Positions 59,150 through 64,000 of a stretch of DNA of 64,000 nt are shown one piece after another. The stretch's first letter is position 1; every line of letters begins with the position of its first letter. The position numbers were made by a program, and so were the translations under genes. The stretch lies in contig DAITDU010000006.1 in the NCBI GenBank assembly GCA_036839715.1, positions 8,137 through 72,136 of the forward strand. The letters are read 5' to 3'. The notes beneath the pieces were generated by a model, which was not told the origin of the DNA, ran no database searches, and saw nothing but the letters and a program-made list of their open reading frames with translations. Origin of the DNA: Thermocaproicibacter sp002410755 (GTDB lineage: Bacteria; Bacillota; Clostridia; Oscillospirales; Acutalibacteraceae).

Positions 59150-60217
59150 TCAGGCCGGTTCATCCCCAACCTGGAACCGGAAGCCCATACCGTCTGTAAT
59201 GTAGTCAAGATATGGAAGGGATTCAGGTTTAACCCTGCCAATGATATTAACCCGCTTCTCGGTTGGAAGATCCTGCCGGGCAATTTCCAGTTCACCGGAA
59301 TAACGGAGATATTTTTCATTGCCGACGGAAATACTCCCACGTTTTCGCGGTTCCATATTCTCCGCGGGGAACAGCTTCCCCTGACTTGCATAGCCGCGGG
59401 ATTCCTGGGAACGGATTACATATTCGCTGGAGTCCGGGCGGTCATGATGGATCAGGCCGGCAACATAACGGTACTCCGGCCTGATTTCAGCGTCAAGTGT
59501 TACATAGCCTTCCGAAAGCTCTTTAATCTGGCGGTATGCCCGGTTGCTGCAGTCCACATCGCCTACCATGCAGACATCCGTCCCGCAAAGCTCGCGCAGC
59601 TGGAGCATATTGAGGAGGACTTCTCCATTTCTATGCTCCTCAACTGTCGGCAGGCCCATTTTCAGCGGCCCGCGGAGTTCACCGTCACCGGCCGTAAATG
59701 CAATGGTTGTCAGGCCAAAGCGGTGCATCCGCTCATTGATTCTCCGGACACGCTCAACAGAAAGCCCGGTCAGCGGTTTTGGATAAAAATTATGGCATGC
59801 GCTGATTCGTGAAAAATCGGCATTCAGACTTTTCAGTTCTCTAACTTCTTCTTCCCGTAGCGTGCTCGCATTCACAACAAGGTGGAAATCTTTTGAAAGT
59901 TTCACCATTTCCCGGCAGGAAAAGCCATAATCCACACGCAGGTGAGTGATGCAGGTGCGCTTCAGGTCGGAAAAGTCCCGGAATCCAAGCCGTCCCATAG
60001 TCCTCGGCCCAATATCTGCAATCAGGGAAATACCGCTCTCCTTACAGAGGTTCAGAAGTTCCTTTACATCCCGGACAGAGTTTTCAGAGCTCTCTTCCGG
60101 AATTTGGAGAGAAGTAAAGGCACAGTGGATACCCGCATCGCGGGCTTTTGCTATAATTCCCGCATTTTTCCTAGGGCCCGAGCCAAGGTAAAGTGAAATG
60201 CCAAACCGATCCATCAA
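59150..60217 (-). CDS. mupG: 6-phospho-N-acetylmuramidase, MupG/DUF871 family
   Basis: DUF871 TIM-barrel protein; the characterised S. aureus MupG cleaves MurNAc-6-phosphate-GlcNAc disaccharide inside the cell. The sequence has FGISLYLGSGPRKN at the start, SLIADIGPRTMGRLGF, HNFYPKPLTGLS and a C-terminal beta domain (YLDYITDGMGFRFQVGD). Its 355 residues fit. The neighbours murP, an EIIA and murQ support the role. A residue-level catalytic check is not possible by eye. Confidence 0.9.
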   Translation of the reverse strand: MMDRFGISLYLGSGPRKNAGIIAKARDAGIHCAFTSLQIPEESSENSVRDVKELLNLCKESGISLIADIGPRTMGRLGFRDFSDLKRTCITHLRVDYGFSCREMVKLSKDFHLVVNASTLREEEVRELKSLNADFSRISACHNFYPKPLTGLSVERVRRINERMHRFGLTTIAFTAGDGELRGPLKMGLPTVEEHRNGEVLLNMLQLRELCGTDVCMVGDVDCSNRAYRQIKELSEGYVTLDAEIRPEYRYVAGLIHHDRPDSSEYVIRSQESRGYASQGKLFPAENMEPRKRGSISVGNEKYLRYSGELEIARQDLPTEKRVNIIGRVKPESLPYLDYITDGMGFRFQVGDEPA

Positions 60218-60250
60218 AGCCCGCTCCTTTCCTTCATGTAGTGAATTCCG

Positions 60251-61720
60251 TTATTTCTTTGTCATTTTTTCACTGTGCTTCTCAATCTCCACCGGCTTTT
60301 CATCATTTTTTCCATAAACCGCATCAATGCGGGAATCATCTATCCCAAAGAAATAGGTCAGGACAAATCCGCCCGCATACGCTGCAAGCATGGAAATAAC
60401 ATACTGTAGCTGCTGCCCAGGGACAACAATCATCAAGCCAAACAGCCCGGAAACGCCCTGGGAAACTGTCCCGAGGCGGAACAGGGAAGCAAGAATACCG
60501 CCGATGCCGGCACCAAGGCAGGCAGTGACAAACGGTCTGCCAAGCGGAAGCGTTACAGCGTACATCAGAGGTTCGCCAACGCCAAGGATACCAACGGGCA
60601 GAGAGTCTCTGGTCATCCTCTTAAGCTTCTTGTTCTTCGACTTAACAAGGATTGCAATCCCAGCACCAACCTGTCCGCCGCCTGCCATCATCAGAATCGG
60701 CAGCAGGTAATTGATGCCGTTGGTCGGGCCGGACGGATCGTTCAGCATTGCGTGGATTGGTGTAAGGGCCTGGTGCAACCCGAGGGCAACCAGTGGAAGG
60801 AAGCCCGCAGAAAGCAGATAGCCGCCGAGTGCTCCAAGAGAAGTATAGAAAAAGTTCAGGATGAAATAAATTCCCTGTGTAAGCCATGTGCCAATCGGCT
60901 GGAGCACAATCACGGTCACAAGGCCGCCCAGAATCACCGTCAAGAGCGGTGTGAAGAAGGTATCGAGAATGTTCGGCATCCACTTGCGGATCCACCTTTC
61001 CAGATAGGCAAAGAGGATGCCGGCAAGCAAAGCGGAAATCAGGCCGCCGTTGCCCGGGTTAAAGACACCCGTCAGTGGAAGTTTCAGTTGCACATTACCA
61101 ACTTTGGCAAGCAGGGGCATTGATGCATTTACAACAAAATATGTACCTGCCAGTGCGCCAAGGATTGGTGAGCCTTTAAATTCCTTTGCGGCGTTCATGC
61201 CGACAAAAATTGGCAGATAGGCGAACAGTGCCCAGCCGATTGTACGGATGCACTGGTACCACCAAACACCCATCCACGCATTTCCGTTGGAAACGTTAAT
61301 GACGTTGGTAAGACCGTTAATCAAGCCAGCTGCAATGATGCCGGGAAGCAGCGGTACAAAGATGTTGGCGATTCTTTTCAGGAAACGCTGCACCGGGCCA
61401 TTGTGCTTTTCTTTGTTTATCTGCTTGTTTTCCTTAGCCACGGCCTTGACGTCTGCCACTTCCGCACCGAGTGCCAGACCGGTCAGATCGGCAAATGCCG
61501 CGCCGACCTTGTTTACCGTGCCCGGCCCAAAAACGATCTGAACCGTCTGCGAATTGACAACGCCAAGAACGCCTTCGATGTTCTTGAGCCTGCTGACATC
61601 AACTTTGCTGGTGTCGGCAACCGAAACGCGCAGCCTTGTCATACAGACCGCGTTTGCAGCGATGTTCTCTTTGCCACCGACTGCCGAAAGAACTTCTTTT
61701 GCGGTTTTTTGGTAATCCAT
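60251..61720 (-). CDS. murP: PTS N-acetylmuramic acid transporter, EIIBC
   Basis: Imports and phosphorylates MurNAc (or MurNAc-GlcNAc). The start at 61720 (MDYQKTAKEVLSAVGG) follows GGGAGAGG. The EIIB domain has the phosphorylated Cys in NAVCMTRLRVSV near residue 26; the EIIC part contributes about ten helices, with GVGEPLMYAVTLPLGRPF and HAMLNDPSGPTNGINY. There is no EIIA domain, so the neighbouring EIIA is the likely donor. MurNAc specificity is from context (mupG, murQ, murR). Confidence 0.9.
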   Translation of the reverse strand: MDYQKTAKEVLSAVGGKENIAANAVCMTRLRVSVADTSKVDVSRLKNIEGVLGVVNSQTVQIVFGPGTVNKVGAAFADLTGLALGAEVADVKAVAKENKQINKEKHNGPVQRFLKRIANIFVPLLPGIIAAGLINGLTNVINVSNGNAWMGVWWYQCIRTIGWALFAYLPIFVGMNAAKEFKGSPILGALAGTYFVVNASMPLLAKVGNVQLKLPLTGVFNPGNGGLISALLAGILFAYLERWIRKWMPNILDTFFTPLLTVILGGLVTVIVLQPIGTWLTQGIYFILNFFYTSLGALGGYLLSAGFLPLVALGLHQALTPIHAMLNDPSGPTNGINYLLPILMMAGGGQVGAGIAILVKSKNKKLKRMTRDSLPVGILGVGEPLMYAVTLPLGRPFVTACLGAGIGGILASLFRLGTVSQGVSGLFGLMIVVPGQQLQYVISMLAAYAGGFVLTYFFGIDDSRIDAVYGKNDEKPVEIEKHSEKMTKK

Positions 61721-62152
61721 CTTTCTAACCTCTCCCTCTATGAAATAATTTGGAATGCCGTTCATGGACAGCCACCCATTTCCCTATTTCTGTGGGTAGT
61801 GGGAATAGCAACCGGCCCGCCTTCCCTCTTCAGATATTATTATATATTTTATTTAGCGCGTGTCAATATTATTTTATTATTTTAGCTGCATTCCTTAAAA
61901 TTTTATTTTATAGTGTTTTTTCCTCATTTGCTGCGCTTTTCGGCATTTCTGAAATAATATTTTTACTAATCTCACGCTAAATATGAAATTAAATTTTCTT
62001 TTTCACCTTTCTTTTCCGGCTGATTATGATATAATGTTAATGCCGTACTGTACTGGAACTGTAACAGGAAGCATAAAAAAGGTGAACAGATTGCAGAGTT
62101 CCCCGCCGGGCCTTAAAAGGCGGAAGTCTAGGAATCGGAGGAGCTGAAATTT
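61721..62152. promoter_or_regulatory. Divergent regulatory gap between murP and murQ
   Basis: This 432-bp region holds a murP promoter and, on the plus side, a TATAAT at 62030-62035 with a poor -35 for murQ. A 9-bp element CGCTAAATA occurs twice in inverted orientation: 61850-61858 inside the murP promoter spacer and 61975-61983 upstream of the murQ -10. Those are candidate MurR operator half-sites. A CCGCC/GGCGG hairpin lies in the murQ leader near 62105-62127. Confidence 0.5.
61839..61866 (-). promoter_or_regulatory. Sigma-A promoter of murP-mupG-EIIA
   Basis: Minus strand TTGACA (61866-61861), 16-bp spacer, TATAAT (61844-61839). Confidence 0.8.
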
Positions 62153-63103
62153 ATGGCAGTAAATTTGAACGCTCTCAGCACGGAGCAGGTAAATCCACGC
62201 AGCAGGCATATTGACATGATGAACACGATGGAAATGCTCCGCGTTGAAAACGGGGAGGACAAAACCGTTGCCTCTACCGTCGAAAAAGTTCTGCCCCAGG
62301 TTGCGGAACTGGTTGACCAGGCTCATGAACGCATGGTGCGTGGCGGCCGAGTAATTTATATAGGAGCGGGAACGTCCGGAAGGCTCGGAGTTTTGGACGC
62401 AAGTGAGTGCCCGCCGACTTTTGGCGTTGAGCCAACACTTATCCAGGGGATGATTGCCGGCGGATATGGTGCCCTGATTAAAGCAAAAGAAGGTGCGGAA
62501 GATGATCCTTCTCTTGCAGAAAGTGACCTTGCCTCTGCCGGGCTGACGGCGGATGACACTGTAATCGGCCTTGCAGCAAGCGGAAGAACGCCTTATGTGG
62601 TTGGCGGCCTTGACTACGCAAATAAAGTCGGTGCTTACACCGGCGCTATCAGCTGTGTCCACGGCGCCGTTATTTCCTCGCACGCCAAAACAAAAATAGA
62701 AGCGGTCGTCGGCCCGGAAATCATTACCGGCTCAACCCGAATGAAAGCGGGCACCGCACAGAAAATGATTCTGAACATGATTTCAACCTCACTGATGATT
62801 CAATACGGCAAAGTTTATGGGAACCTGATGGTAGATGTGCAGCCGACAAATCAGAAACTTATCGAGCGGGCAAAGCATATCATCATGTCCTGCGGCCAGT
62901 GCACTTACCGTGAAGCGGCAGATTATCTGGGAAAGAGCGATTCCAATGTAAAAGTGGCAATCTGCATGGCACTCACAGGACTTGGTCCCAAAGACTGTGA
63001 AACCATTCTCAGCCGGAACCGCGGCAATATTTCAAAGGCAATTCATTCGCTTGCAGAAAACGGTTTATCTCCTAAAGTCAGGGGGGAAAAGCCCAAAGTA
63101 TGA
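62153..63103 (+). CDS. murQ: N-acetylmuramic acid 6-phosphate etherase
   Basis: SIS-domain enzyme removing the lactyl group from MurNAc-6-phosphate to give GlcNAc-6-phosphate. VIYIGAGTSGRLGVLDASECPPTFG is the sugar-phosphate site; EVVVGPEIITGSTRMKAGTAQKM-like sequence (EAVVGPEIITGSTRMKAG) and NLMVDVQPTNQKL are diagnostic. Its 316 residues are normal. GGAGG precedes the ATG. It overlaps the regulator by 4 bp. Confidence 0.97.
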   Translation: MAVNLNALSTEQVNPRSRHIDMMNTMEMLRVENGEDKTVASTVEKVLPQVAELVDQAHERMVRGGRVIYIGAGTSGRLGVLDASECPPTFGVEPTLIQGMIAGGYGALIKAKEGAEDDPSLAESDLASAGLTADDTVIGLAASGRTPYVVGGLDYANKVGAYTGAISCVHGAVISSHAKTKIEAVVGPEIITGSTRMKAGTAQKMILNMISTSLMIQYGKVYGNLMVDVQPTNQKLIERAKHIIMSCGQCTYREAADYLGKSDSNVKVAICMALTGLGPKDCETILSRNRGNISKAIHSLAENGLSPKVRGEKPKV

Positions 63104-63945
63104 GCTGTGTATTTAAAATCCGCGAGGGGCTCTCGTCTGACACGGAAGCTGAAAAAAAGATTGCCCGCTATATTTTGGCCTACCCAAATGAAACAACACT
63201 GAGCTCGGCGCAGAACCTTGGAGAAAAAGCCGGCGTGTCCGCGGCGGCAGTCATTCGCTTTTCCCATAAGCTCGGCTATAAAGGTTTTACGGCCCTAAAG
63301 GTTGATCTTGCCCACGACAGCACCGACGAGATTAAGAGCTTTGACGACGTCATCCAGGAAAATGATTCCATGTCTGTTGTTGTAAAAAAGGCGGAAAGGC
63401 TGAATTCTTCCCTTCAGGATCAGGTTTACCGGCTGCTGAATGTTGAAAATTTGGAGAAAGCAGTCAATGCGCTCTTAAAGTGCCGGACTGTTTATCTCTT
63501 CGGTGTCAGCGGATCTGGCATCGTCTGCATGGATTTCCGTGAAAAGCTGACGCGCATTAACCACCGTGCTTTTTACCGCAGCGATTTTCACGACCAGCTT
63601 GCCGCTGCTGCTCATATGACGGGAAAAGACGCTGCGCTTGCCGTCAGTTATAGCGGCAAAACGCGTGAAGTCGTCATCGGGATGAAATACGCAAAAGAAA
63701 AGGGGGTGCCCACGATTGCCATTACGCAGTTTCAAAAAAGCCCACTGCTGAAGCAGATTGACATTCCACTTTATATTCCTACAACGGAGCATGAGCTGCG
63801 CCTTGGTGCAATCGCTTCCCGTAATGCTTCCCTGATCGTCACCGACCTGCTTTACATGGGCATGGCCAAGAACGACATCAATAGTACAAAGGATGACCTC
63901 ATAAAGACACGGGAAATTATCCGCCGAATGAGCCGAATAAAATAA
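63100..63945 (+). CDS. RpiR-family regulator, MurR-like
   Basis: Residues 1-77 are an RpiR HTH (KIARYILAYPNETTLSSAQNLGEKAGVSAAAVIRFSHKLG) and residues 115-240 a SIS domain with LFGVSGSGIVCMDFREKLTRI and ALAVSYSGKTREVVIGMKYA. MurR binds MurNAc-6-phosphate and represses mur genes in E. coli; placement 4 bp into murQ makes this role likely, and it is inferred. Nothing recognisable follows in 63946-64000. Confidence 0.92.
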   Translation: MSCVFKIREGLSSDTEAEKKIARYILAYPNETTLSSAQNLGEKAGVSAAAVIRFSHKLGYKGFTALKVDLAHDSTDEIKSFDDVIQENDSMSVVVKKAERLNSSLQDQVYRLLNVENLEKAVNALLKCRTVYLFGVSGSGIVCMDFREKLTRINHRAFYRSDFHDQLAAAAHMTGKDAALAVSYSGKTREVVIGMKYAKEKGVPTIAITQFQKSPLLKQIDIPLYIPTTEHELRLGAIASRNASLIVTDLLYMGMAKNDINSTKDDLIKTREIIRRMSRIK

Positions 63946-64000
63946 ATGATAGAGTACAATAAAGTTTGCAATTTGTAGGTGAGAAAAAAAGGCCACCGGG

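Noticed and set aside
1..64000. CRISPR array, prophage, insertion sequence, integron, tRNA or rRNA genes
   Set aside because: No spaced direct repeats, transposase, integrase, phage structural genes or recognisable tRNA/rRNA were found on either strand.

Overview
The window looks like ordinary chromosome from a mid-GC Gram-positive anaerobe, most likely Clostridia and probably the Oscillospirales/Ruminococcaceae side. This is inferred from gene content: RNase Y, YmdB, a FakA/YloV protein, a SpoIID-type sporulation protein, L33, the glgC-glgD pair, and canonical sigma-A promoters with strong Shine-Dalgarno (SD) sites. I see no rRNA, tRNA, CRISPR array, transposase, prophage or attachment site. 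Gene packing is dense, with many 4-bp overlaps and clear hairpin terminators.

Layout. 1-4160: end of prfA, then tsaC, coaE, a lytic transglycosylase and an M18 aminopeptidase. 4230-10710: rny, ymdB, a FakA-like protein and recG. 10870-14250: a membrane-bound XRE regulator, a degenerate metallophosphoesterase and a penicillin-binding carboxypeptidase. 14270-17890 (minus): rpmG-secE-nusG-rplK-rplA-rplJ-rplL, with RNA control elements before rplK, rplA and rplJ; the unit ends at a strong terminator with no rpoBC behind it. 17920-25980: a conserved unknown, ddl, a DUF1934 protein, argS, a truncated MetH-like pseudoenzyme, rsmA, a dCMP deaminase and a cytoplasmic GH16 protein. 26050-29370: leuA, a histidine-phosphatase-like protein lacking its catalytic His, and an XRE regulator. 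29490-35460 (minus): glycogen operon glgB-glgC-glgD-glgA. 35600-39280 (minus): gap, a membrane protein and citrate synthase. 39400-43870: SpoIID-like, SGNH hydrolase, MORN-repeat protein, a small membrane protein and trmL. 43910-47800: glycolytic unit pgk-tpiA-gpmI. 47850-53490: an orphan peptide-binding lipoprotein, a BASS transporter, and a GT2 glycosyltransferase fused in operon to a GT-C-like membrane protein. 53487-57720 (minus): polyamine transporter potABCD with a long structured leader. 57890-58470: two tiny convergent genes. 58540-63950: a complete MurNAc recovery locus (EIIA, MupG, MurP on minus; MurQ and MurR-like on plus).

Functionally the region joins central carbon flow (lower glycolysis, glycogen storage, citrate synthase), translation (release factor, t6A, ArgRS, TrmL, RsmA, ribosomal proteins) and cell-wall turnover and recycling (Slt, DacF-type carboxypeptidase, Ddl, SpoIID, MurNAc salvage). 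The most distinctive points are three proteins that keep a catalytic fold but have lost key residues, a PotD with a C-terminal membrane anchor instead of a lipobox, several leader hairpins that overlap SD sites or precede U-tracts, and the break between rplL and rpoB. I did not find a convincing wholly new multi-gene system. Gene functions are assigned from motifs read by eye, without any database search.
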